Source of the DNA: Marinosulfonomonas sp.
GTDB lineage: Bacteria > Pseudomonadota > Alphaproteobacteria > Rhodobacterales > Rhodobacteraceae
NCBI GenBank assembly: GCA_026989405.1
Contig: JALSJL010000493.1
Location: forward strand, 1-7,687
Direction of reading: 5' to 3'
Length of the DNA: 7,687 nucleotides
The position numbers were made by a program, and so were the translations under genes. Every line of letters begins with the position of its first letter. The first letter of the stretch is position 1. The notes beneath the pieces were generated by a model. It saw only the letters and a list, made by a program, of their open reading frames with translations. It was not told the origin of the DNA and did not search any database. Positions 1 through 6,254 of this stretch are shown here, in pieces.

Positions 1-70
1 CACTCAGTTCCAAAATACGTTTCACCATGGCTGCACGCGACATATCAGCCGTGTTCGACACTGCTGGCAT
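1..70 (-). CDS. Possible 5' end of an unidentified gene, cut by the window edge
   Basis: An open frame on the minus strand begins with ATG at 70 and reads out of the window after 23 residues (starting MPAVSNTADMS, ending KRILELS). A run of five G lies four bases before the ATG and could serve as a ribosome binding site. It would follow the mcrC-like gene on the same strand after about 118 bases. No family is recognisable from so short a piece. The opposite strand offers a rival reading: an open frame from 3 to a TAG at 111-113 that would be the tail of a plus-strand gene (containing AARDISAVFDTAGIEPP). The hairpin at 128-147 favours that rival. I cannot decide between them from this window. 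Confidence 0.25.
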   Translation of the reverse strand, partial: MPAVSNTADMSRAAMVKRILELS

Positions 71-127
71 CGAACCCCCGCAACCAAAATCCACAGTAAT
101 ATCAAATGGTTAGATTCCTGCCGTTTT

Positions 128-147
128 GGCCGCGCACTGGCGTGGCC
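128..147 (+). terminator. Hairpin with short T run, possible terminator
   Basis: An 8-base stem (GGCCGCGC paired with GCGTGGCC, one G-T wobble) encloses the loop ACTG. On the plus strand it is followed by GATTTT. On the minus strand it is followed by AAAACGG, so it has no T tract in the direction of mcrC transcription. It could end a plus-strand gene stopping at 113, or act as a weak stop 41 bases after the mcrC stop codon. The T run is short, so factor-independent termination is only a possibility. Confidence 0.35.
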
Positions 148-188
148 GATTTTGGAAGCATAGTGGAAGCAAGAGGGCGCTAAGTTCT

Positions 189-1535
189 TCATAATGCTTC
201 GAAAAGCGCATCTTTTTGATTGCCTTGCGGTATTGGCCCGCGTTCGCTCCCGAGGCAGTTTATTACTAGTCGTTGAAGGTTTTCCTTGTGATTTTGTTGT
301 GTACCCCCAAGATCCAGCGTCGCCACGATCAGTTTTTCGCCCGCGCCCTTTGCGGCAATCGAATACGAATGGCAAATCGGGGCGGCAGGCAAGCCGGCAT
401 GGTGCGGATAAAGAAGCATGACCTTCGGGCAGTCATATAACCTGCCGTAGGCCATCATCTGGTACACGTCTGCCTGGCTGACCCCCTGCTTCGGATCGTC
501 GATCCTTGCGGTCATTCGCTTCCATTTTGTGTCAATAATCAGCGCGATTTCCCCGCCTCGTCGAATTATGAGGTCCGGGCGGGTCCGGAAACGACCAATT
601 TCGCCCTCGTAGAGGCAATCGCGATGGCCCCCTTGAGACGAAACACGCAATCTCGTGCCGGCCAGTGCACGTGACAGGATACGTTCCACATATTTTTCAA
701 ACAGCACGTTCATCTCGAAAAGGAGCGCGTGCCCTTCGATATTGCCCGCGCTCGTCTGTTGATGGCGATCGACAAGAAACAGACGGGCAAACGAAAGAAG
801 ATCCCGCCAGCGCCGGTTCGTCCGGTCGAGGACGATCCGGTCCCACCGAAGTGCGTTTGGGGGGGCCTCTGTGACGTCTGCATAGAAGAAACTTAACTCG
901 CGCAGCGCCCGCTGGTTATCGGGCGCGGAGGCAAGGCGCGAAAGCTTGCCGACAGCTGCACGCATGACCTGGTTCAGTGCAATGTCGGGCGACAGGGCAT
1001 CGAAACGGCACGCGAGTTTCTGCGGCGAGACCGCGAGCGTGGAGAATTGCCGTGTTACGTCCAAGCGCCCCCTGAGCGCAGGCAGATCTTCTTCATGTTC
1101 AAGATAATGGCGGGGCATTCCCTGGCGCACCGCATCTGCAAGCTTTTCGCAGAACAGCCGGATCAGAAGTTCGAGCACGGTTTCCCGCTGCCAGCCGAGT
1201 TGCGTCATCAATCCGGCTTCGATGGGCAAATCGTACGTGATGGCGAGCATATGGATGAGTCGGGAACGCAGCGTCGCATCCGAAACATTGTTTTCGCCTC
1301 GCCCTTCGATCTTGGGGAGAATCTCAAGCTGGCAGTCCGGGGTTGCGATGACACCTACGACTCCACGTGCGCGAAGACCTTTGCGCCGGTGCTCCAGAAC
1401 ACTCTCGCCTCCGCGACCCGAAAAGACCGAGGCCCGCGCGACTGAGGCGAGACGCTCCGCCTGCCTTTCGGGGATCTCGTTTTCGCCGGGCCCGTGGCTA
1501 ATGTGCTCCCATTCGCGGATTGTTCGGCGGATCAT
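189..1535 (-). CDS. mcrC: McrC-like nuclease subunit of a McrBC-type restriction system
   Basis: This 448-residue protein is the expected endonuclease partner of the McrB-like motor encoded just upstream. In the McrC family an N-terminal domain docks on the McrB ring and a C-terminal PD-(D/E)XK domain cuts DNA. The nuclease motif is intact: D321 in RTRPDLII, then D335-x-K337 in IIDTKWK, followed by Q354 and Y358-Q359 in QADVYQMMAYG. Upstream, LFEMNVLFEKYVE (about 270-283) matches the helix that usually precedes the core and carries an acidic residue. The N-terminal part contains the family-like stretch QLEILPKIEG (about 69-78). Its ATG overlaps the mcrB stop by four bases (ATGA at 1535-1532), implying translational coupling. 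Its length is greater than the roughly 350 residues of E. coli McrC, as in many McrC-like (5-methylcytosine restriction component) proteins. The DNA modification it targets cannot be read from the sequence. Confidence 0.92.
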   Translation of the reverse strand: MIRRTIREWEHISHGPGENEIPERQAERLASVARASVFSGRGGESVLEHRRKGLRARGVVGVIATPDCQLEILPKIEGRGENNVSDATLRSRLIHMLAITYDLPIEAGLMTQLGWQRETVLELLIRLFCEKLADAVRQGMPRHYLEHEEDLPALRGRLDVTRQFSTLAVSPQKLACRFDALSPDIALNQVMRAAVGKLSRLASAPDNQRALRELSFFYADVTEAPPNALRWDRIVLDRTNRRWRDLLSFARLFLVDRHQQTSAGNIEGHALLFEMNVLFEKYVERILSRALAGTRLRVSSQGGHRDCLYEGEIGRFRTRPDLIIRRGGEIALIIDTKWKRMTARIDDPKQGVSQADVYQMMAYGRLYDCPKVMLLYPHHAGLPAAPICHSYSIAAKGAGEKLIVATLDLGGTQQNHKENLQRLVINCLGSERGPIPQGNQKDALFEAL

Positions 1536-4045
1536 GCCCCGACCAACCTGCTGTAGTCGAAACCTTCATCTTCCGACCGGACTTCCCAACGGAACCTGGG
1601 AGCGGCGTCGCCATCGTCGAGACCGGGTGGTGCCTTCAGGACCGAGCGTTTGAGAAAGCCGCCCTTGATCTGGCCGTCGTGAGGCTCCAGGTCACCGAGC
1701 ACCGCCGCGATCTTGGCCCAATCTTCGAAGAAGTATTCGGCCAGCAGCGGGATGACCTTGTGGCGCATAACTTCATCCACGTCGCCCCTGCTGTCGCAGT
1801 TGATGAAATATGCATGACCAATCTGATGTTCGCGGTCATAGAGATACTCGATCCGCTCGTTGATCGTGGAAAGAAGTCGAGGCAGGTTGATCCCGCACCT
1901 CCGGGCGGCGTCCTCGAGCACCGATCCATCGGGCATCAATTCGCGGAAGGTAAAGCGGCGCCTGAGGGCTGTATCGAGAAGTGCGATCGAGCGATCGGCG
2001 GTGTTCATGGTCCCGATGATGTGCAGGTTTGCCGGTACGCCGAAAAGCCGTTTGGAATAGGGCAGGGTCAGCCGGATCTCGTTTTCCCGCCCAATCCGCT
2101 TGTCGGGCTCCAGAAGCGTGATCAACTCGCCGAACACCTTTGAGATGTTCGCGCGGTTGATCTCGTCGATAATGAGGACGTGGGGGCGGCCGGGTGGCTG
2201 GTTGCACAGGACCGCCTCGCCGAAAACGAGCCTATCCAGAGCTTCCCAGTTCAATGCGCCCTCGTTCAGCGTGTAGGCAGGATGGAATGAGGTAAAATCG
2301 GCAGCATAAATAGGCGCGCGGTCAACGCCGTCAGGATCGCTCCACAACCATTCGACCGGTCGCAGGTGTCGGGCGGAGCCTGCGCCTTGGGCAGGCTGGA
2401 ACCGGTAATCTCCACTTACCCGGCCAAGGGCCACAATGCGGGCCTTGCCGACCGTCAACAGCACATAGTCTCCGGTCTCGGCCCCGGCCCGCCACAGCCA
2501 GGTGCCGTAAACAGACGGATGGTTGCCCAGTACCTCAGGGTCATCCTGCTGGCGCCGGTCCTTGATGGCCTGCAAGTCCTCATATTCCGGCGCCGACCAA
2601 TCGCATTGCCCACCATGAGACCATTCAATCTGGCTTTCCTTTATGGCGCGATCAAACGCTTCGCGCCAATTGCCGCCGGTCAGGCCCAGACGCACGACCT
2701 TGCGCCTTCGGTCAAGCCGATTCGGTCGGTTGTCTTCTCCCGGATCCTTCTCGGCCTGTTCGCTGAACCGCTTGAAAATTCCGTCCTCCACCTTGAGGCG
2801 AAAACCGGATGCCCCAGGTTCTTCCGCGACAAGGTCCTGATTCTCGATCCCTTGCGTCTCGGGACGAAGACCCTCGACGAACTCCTCGTAACTCATCGAC
2901 TGGTGGAAGGTAACGAATGCGATGCGGCCGGCGGCCTGAAGCCTCTCGTATATTTCCTTGAGCTTTTCCCGATCTCCTGGGACAGGTTCGCCGCACAGTC
3001 GCACGGCCTCGGCTGCGGTGGCAAAGGTCTTGCCTGTGCCGGGCGGGCCGTAAAGGATGAGGTTCATGGGGGGGAAACCCTTCCCTTTCCTGCCGTTGGG
3101 CGCGTCCCCTTTACTGGTGCTCTCTTGTCCATCGGTGCTGCCACGTGGTGGAACACCGATCGCTTGAGCGATCGCGGGGGCCAGCTCATAGCGCACGAGT
3201 TTACTGCCGCCATAGGTCAGGTAGCTGACCGGCCCGCCTGCAATCTCCTGGATCCGCGATGCGAGTCCGTCGACGAGCATTGCGCGGGCGACATCGGCAA
3301 TGTCTTCTGATTCGATCGCTTCGTCTGCTGTGTTCCCCAAGCCCTTCGGCTTGATCCGATAAGCCGACATGCCCGTCTTCCGGTTATGGTTCCTTACCGG
3401 CTGGTAAGGGGTGCCTGTGACATCGAAGAGCACGAAGGGACGATTCTTGCCGGCCGACGATGTTTCCTCAAGCTTGAAGCGAAACACGGTGGCCGAGCTC
3501 TGGTTCGCTCCTATCCGCTCAGGCGCGGGGATCTGTGCCATGTCCTGAAATTTCCGCCCGGCAAGCGCCTGGCAGATGTTCGGCCAGGCCTCATTCAGAC
3601 CGAGCGCCTTGTTCACGTCGCGGACGAGCACTTCGACGTGGTTACGACCTTCCTCCCGCGCAGGTTTGATGTAGTGCTCGAGGACATATTGTCGTATCCG
3701 GTCAGCATCCTTCTCTGCTCCCGGCGGGTCCCCTGCCAGAAACCGGCCGTATTGCCCCAGCCAGCTGCCCCAGTTGGAGAGCCTGTTGTGCGGATTATCG
3801 GAATCCGGCATCAGGATCCGGTAATCCTCCCCACCATCTCGGGCGTCCTCGCGCATTTTTCGAAGGCGTTCGCGAAGCGTTTCGAACCTGTCGGCTTCCC
3901 ATGCTTCTTCGAGATCCCGATAAGGCATGCCGAGGGCGGCAAGGTTCCGCTCGATGGTGCGGACAGCATAGGTTCGTGAATTACGCCCAGCTTCCGTTTG
4001 AGCGCCTCCCTGTTCGAGCCAAGCCTTGAATTCGTGCTCTTTCAT
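1532..4045 (-). CDS. mcrB: McrB-like AAA+ motor with N-terminal extension and an insertion in the AAA core
   Basis: This 837-residue protein is the NTPase of the McrBC pair; E. coli McrB has about 460 residues and uses GTP. The AAA core is clear: Walker A GPPGTGKT at 333-340, the family stretch FHQSMSYEEFVEGLRPE at 380-396, Walker B IIDEINRA at 625-632, the McrB signature MNTADRS at 680-686 and an arginine-finger region ALRRRF at 693-698. Walker A and Walker B are 294 residues apart, against roughly 80 in E. coli McrB. The extra segment (about 440-605) contains a beta-rich stretch, GDYVLLTVGKARIVALGRV at 525-543 followed by PVEWLW at 563-568, that resembles EVE/PUA-like modules. Residues 1-105 and 112-200 look like two small helical domains of the kind fused to other restriction proteins. 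Residues 300-325 are a low-complexity linker. The ATG lacks a strong ribosome binding site; only AAGAG is visible, about 10 bases upstream. Confidence 0.92.
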   Translation of the reverse strand: MKEHEFKAWLEQGGAQTEAGRNSRTYAVRTIERNLAALGMPYRDLEEAWEADRFETLRERLRKMREDARDGGEDYRILMPDSDNPHNRLSNWGSWLGQYGRFLAGDPPGAEKDADRIRQYVLEHYIKPAREEGRNHVEVLVRDVNKALGLNEAWPNICQALAGRKFQDMAQIPAPERIGANQSSATVFRFKLEETSSAGKNRPFVLFDVTGTPYQPVRNHNRKTGMSAYRIKPKGLGNTADEAIESEDIADVARAMLVDGLASRIQEIAGGPVSYLTYGGSKLVRYELAPAIAQAIGVPPRGSTDGQESTSKGDAPNGRKGKGFPPMNLILYGPPGTGKTFATAAEAVRLCGEPVPGDREKLKEIYERLQAAGRIAFVTFHQSMSYEEFVEGLRPETQGIENQDLVAEEPGASGFRLKVEDGIFKRFSEQAEKDPGEDNRPNRLDRRRKVVRLGLTGGNWREAFDRAIKESQIEWSHGGQCDWSAPEYEDLQAIKDRRQQDDPEVLGNHPSVYGTWLWRAGAETGDYVLLTVGKARIVALGRVSGDYRFQPAQGAGSARHLRPVEWLWSDPDGVDRAPIYAADFTSFHPAYTLNEGALNWEALDRLVFGEAVLCNQPPGRPHVLIIDEINRANISKVFGELITLLEPDKRIGRENEIRLTLPYSKRLFGVPANLHIIGTMNTADRSIALLDTALRRRFTFRELMPDGSVLEDAARRCGINLPRLLSTINERIEYLYDREHQIGHAYFINCDSRGDVDEVMRHKVIPLLAEYFFEDWAKIAAVLGDLEPHDGQIKGGFLKRSVLKAPPGLDDGDAAPRFRWEVRSEDEGFDYSRLVGA

Positions 4046-4133
4046 GATTCACTGCTCTTGATTTCTTTGGGAAATTTAATCCGTTGGGTTTCGTTGGATG
4101 TAGTTTGCCAACATCGAGGCTTCTGCATTGACG
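4046..4133. other. Intergenic gap between fic and mcrB-like gene
   Basis: This 88-base gap separates the fic stop from the mcrB-like start. I see no convincing promoter or terminator in it on the minus strand, so read-through from fic is plausible. A perfect 10-bp palindrome, TTGACGTCAA, spans 4128-4137 and overlaps the fic stop codon. It could be an operator or chance. Confidence 0.4.
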
Positions 4134-5306
4134 TCAAAGCTGTTCCGTCCCCTGGCTGAGAATGCTCAGGTAATCGCCATAAACGAACATTCGGCCGCGC
4201 TGTTTTCCGGTCACTTCCCGCACGATTCCGAGATCCTGTAGGTGCTGGATGGATTTTGCAATGGTCGGAGATGAAATGTTCAGCCGTTGCGCTGCCGCAG
4301 GGATGCCGATAATCGGCTTCTGCTGAAGCAGCTGGTGGACCCGAAGCGCGGATGCGGCGGGGCGGCCGAGTTCTTCGATCCGATGTCGATCAGCTTCGAA
4401 CAGGGCGAGGATCTCGCGCGCTGCCTCGGACGCTTGCAGGGATGTCTCCTCAATGCCTTCGAGGAAGAACTCCAGCCAGGTTTCCCAGTCACCTTTTTCT
4501 CTGACCTGTTGAAGCAGGTCATAGTACTGGCGCCGGTGGGTCTTGAAGTAGAGGCTGAGATAAACGATCGGCTCCTTCAGGATCCCCTGTGCGCAAAGCA
4601 GGAAGGTGATCAGCAGCCTTCCGAGACGTCCATTTCCATCAAGAAACGGATGGATCGTTTCAAACTGGACGTGGACGAGCCCGGCCTTGATGAGGGTCGG
4701 TATTTCTGGCGTGTCGGCATGAATGAACGATTCAAGGTCCGACATCAGATCCAGGATGCGATCGGGCGGAGGCGGGACGAAGAGCGCATTTCCAGGCCTT
4801 GTTCCTCCGATCCAGTTTTGTGAGCGCCGGAATTCGCCTGGCTGCTTCGTACTCCCCCGGCCTTTCTCCAGAAGGATGGCGTGGATTTCGCGGATCAGGC
4901 GCAGGGAAATGGGGAAGCCCTCGCGGATCCTGTCCAGGCCATGATTCATGGCCGCGACATAGTTGGAAACCTCCTGAACATCATCGATTGGCGCGCCGGG
5001 CGCTTCGTCGCTTTCGAACAATAGAAGCTCTGAGAGCGACGACTGGGTGCCCTCGATCTGGGACGACAGCAAAGCCTCTTTGCGTACATACATGTAGAGG
5101 AACAACGGTGTGTCCGGGAGGATGGAAGTTACACCGTCGAGCCGGCCGATCGCTCGGTTTGCTTTTTCGAGCAACCGGTAGAGCCGTTCCATCCGGATTG
5201 GCGGGGTCGGCGGCAGCGGTGGCGGTACGAACGCTTCGGCGCGCTCACCTGCCGTCGAGATGACCACATGCTGACCGAGGCGTGATGGATCCGGTGTTAC
5301 CGCCAT
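4134..5306 (-). CDS. Class II Fic family protein AMP-transferase with C-terminal winged helix
   Basis: Fic enzymes usually transfer AMP from ATP to a hydroxyl side chain of a target protein. The catalytic loop is complete: HPFLDGNGRLGR at 219-230, with catalytic H219 and phosphate-binding D223, N225, G226 and R227/R230. An N-terminal inhibitory helix motif S-x-x-x-E-G is present as SSQIEG at 81-86, with E85 expected to clash with ATP gamma-phosphate. This places it in class II, whose inhibitor helix lies in the same chain, before the Fic core. The N-terminal stretch FVPPPLPPTPP followed by the ANRAIGRLDG and LFLYMYVRKEALLSSQ segments is the typical Fic_N region. The last 70 residues (GIPAAAQRLNISSPTIAKSIQHL) form a winged helix, suggesting DNA binding. 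I chose the ATG at 5306 (390 residues) because family-like sequence begins there. A longer frame from 5414 would translate the operator-like repeats. The target protein is unknown. Confidence 0.9.
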   Translation of the reverse strand: MAVTPDPSRLGQHVVISTAGERAEAFVPPPLPPTPPIRMERLYRLLEKANRAIGRLDGVTSILPDTPLFLYMYVRKEALLSSQIEGTQSSLSELLLFESDEAPGAPIDDVQEVSNYVAAMNHGLDRIREGFPISLRLIREIHAILLEKGRGSTKQPGEFRRSQNWIGGTRPGNALFVPPPPDRILDLMSDLESFIHADTPEIPTLIKAGLVHVQFETIHPFLDGNGRLGRLLITFLLCAQGILKEPIVYLSLYFKTHRRQYYDLLQQVREKGDWETWLEFFLEGIEETSLQASEAAREILALFEADRHRIEELGRPAASALRVHQLLQQKPIIGIPAAAQRLNISSPTIAKSIQHLQDLGIVREVTGKQRGRMFVYGDYLSILSQGTEQL

Positions 5307-5313
5307 GGTTGAA

Positions 5314-5398
5314 AAAGGATCCTTTCCTTGGCAAACAGGGTAAGAAAGGATATCGCGTATTCCTTTCCTTACCACAATTCTTACGAAAGGTTCCTTTC
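5314..5398. promoter_or_regulatory. Three evenly spaced inverted repeats, probable operator array
   Basis: The half-site AAAGG(A/T) and its complement occur as three inverted repeats. Site 1 is AAAGGATCCTTT (5314-5325), a perfect palindrome. Site 2 has AAAGGA at 5345-5350 and TCCTTT at 5361-5366, inside a longer imperfect inverted repeat (5339-5373). Site 3 is AAAGGTTCCTTT (5386-5397), flanked by G and C. The three centres lie at 5319.5, 5355.5 and 5391.5, exactly 36 bases apart. They sit between the divergent fic and plus-strand genes and overlap candidate promoters for both. The Fic winged helix is the nearest encoded DNA-binding candidate, so autoregulation is a reasonable guess. Confidence 0.55.
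5328..5356 (+). promoter_or_regulatory. Weak candidate promoter for the plus-strand pair
   Basis: TTGGCA (5328-5333, five of six matches to the -35 consensus) lies 17 bases before TATCGC (5351-5356, three of six matches to the -10). Site 2 of the inverted repeats overlaps the -10. It would leave a leader of about 105 bases before the ATG at 5469. The evidence is spacing and one good box only. Confidence 0.25.
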
Positions 5399-5406
5399 TG
5401 TGTCGA
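5378..5406 (-). promoter_or_regulatory. Candidate fic promoter
   Basis: Reading the minus strand, TCGACA (5406-5401, five of six matches to TTGACA) is separated by 17 bases from TAAGAA (5383-5378, three of six matches to TATAAT). It would give a leader of roughly 65 bases before the fic ATG. The third inverted repeat (5386-5397) fills its spacer, a normal place for an operator. The -10 match is weak, so the call is tentative. Confidence 0.35.
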
Positions 5407-5468
5407 GCACTCATTCACGCTGCCTTCAGCGCGCCCAGCGCGGACTGGCTTTCTAGGCCGGTGATTCA

Positions 5469-6254
5469 ATGGGTCATCAACGCCTTGGCAAGCTCCCAGC
5501 CTATCGCAATCTGCCGGATATCGTCAGGTACCTGGTGACAGGTGGCACGCCAACTGCCGACCTGGTCGAGCAAGTAACTGAAGTTGGTCAGGATTCTCTT
5601 AAGCGCGCGCTGAAGGATCCGGTGTTTGTCGAAGCGCTGTGGTTGCTTATTCAGTTGCCACAAGCAGCTGCCTCCAGGGATTTTGCGGCCGCACTCGCCG
5701 ATATCGGCATGGGAGCGAAGGCGCCGGCGTCAATATCGGAACTCTTGGTCGCCTATGACAAAGCCCTCGAACGTGTCCAACGCCGATTGCATGCCGACGC
5801 GACAGATTTAGGCGAAATCTCCCGAAGAGCCGCTCTCGCCGCGCTTGGGAACGCCGTTCAATCTGGCATGCCATTGTGGTCTCCGACGCCTGCCGATGTC
5901 CAGGCTTCGGTCGCCGCGTTGAGGTCGCCGGAGAAATTTGGGGCGCTTGCGCATCAGTTTCATGCAAACTTCGTCGAGCGTGTGATCCACTACTATGTGG
6001 ACCGAAACCTTCACAAGATCGTGGGCGCCGACAGGGTTGCACGGTCTGTGTACGATCTTGAAACCCATGATGCTGCGATACGTCGCCATTGCTACGAGGC
6101 GGCGCTGATCATGCGCACCTTCGCCAGGGACTGGCTCGGCAAGAATGTTTATCGAGACGGCAAGGAAATCGGGAGAGAGGATGCGCGCCGTTTCTCGGCT
6201 TATGCCGCGAAAAAGATCGGGATCGAATTGGAAAAAAGAAAGGGGCCGAATTGA
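5469..6254 (+). CDS. Uncharacterised helical partner of a QueC-like protein, N-terminal Met-Gly
   Basis: I do not recognise a named domain in this 261-residue protein. It is mostly amphipathic helix, with no signal peptide, membrane segment, cysteine cluster or nucleotide-binding loop. It starts MGHQRLGKLPAYRNLPDIVR; glycine at position 2 would be exposed once methionine aminopeptidase removes Met1. It ends in a basic tail (KKIGIELEKRKGPN). Its TGA overlaps the TTG start of the QueC-like gene by four bases, so the two are probably made together and may form a complex. QueC-like proteins in Qat and type IV CBASS act on or with a partner protein, reportedly through its N-terminus, which makes the Met-Gly start notable. 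It does not look like QatB, whose N-terminus I recall as rich in Gly, Ser and Thr, nor like a CD-NTase. The ribosome binding site is weak (AGG about 12 bases upstream). The gene is confident, the role is inference. Confidence 0.85.
   Translation: MGHQRLGKLPAYRNLPDIVRYLVTGGTPTADLVEQVTEVGQDSLKRALKDPVFVEALWLLIQLPQAAASRDFAAALADIGMGAKAPASISELLVAYDKALERVQRRLHADATDLGEISRRAALAALGNAVQSGMPLWSPTPADVQASVAALRSPEKFGALAHQFHANFVERVIHYYVDRNLHKIVGADRVARSVYDLETHDAAIRRHCYEAALIMRTFARDWLGKNVYRDGKEIGREDARRFSAYAAKKIGIELEKRKGPN

Noticed and set aside
75..86. CCCCCGCAACCA, identical to a typical initiator tRNA 3' end plus CCA, as a possible attachment site
   Set aside because: The bases just upstream do not form a T-arm, no cloverleaf can be built, and no integrase or second copy is visible. 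The 12-base match may be chance, though an island boundary cannot be excluded.
22..375. Open frame of 117 residues on the minus strand covering the mcrC 3' end
   Set aside because: It overlaps the end of a well-supported mcrC-like gene in another frame, has unusual composition and shows no domain.
1520..2143. Open frame of 207 residues on the plus strand
   Set aside because: It is antisense to the conserved mcrB 3' region, with no recognisable motif.
2366..3310. Open frame of 314 residues on the plus strand
   Set aside because: It lies entirely antisense to the McrB-like AAA core, whose Walker and signature motifs prove the other strand codes. It is a GC-rich shadow.
5307..5414. 36-residue N-terminal extension of Fic
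   Set aside because: It translates the inverted-repeat operator region, has no family-like sequence, and the ATG at 5306 matches where Fic_N homology begins.
6089..6250. In-frame upstream extension of the QueC-like protein
   Set aside because: It overlaps the 261-residue gene in another frame. Its sequence is a shadow of that gene, and a good ribosome binding site supports the TTG at 6251.
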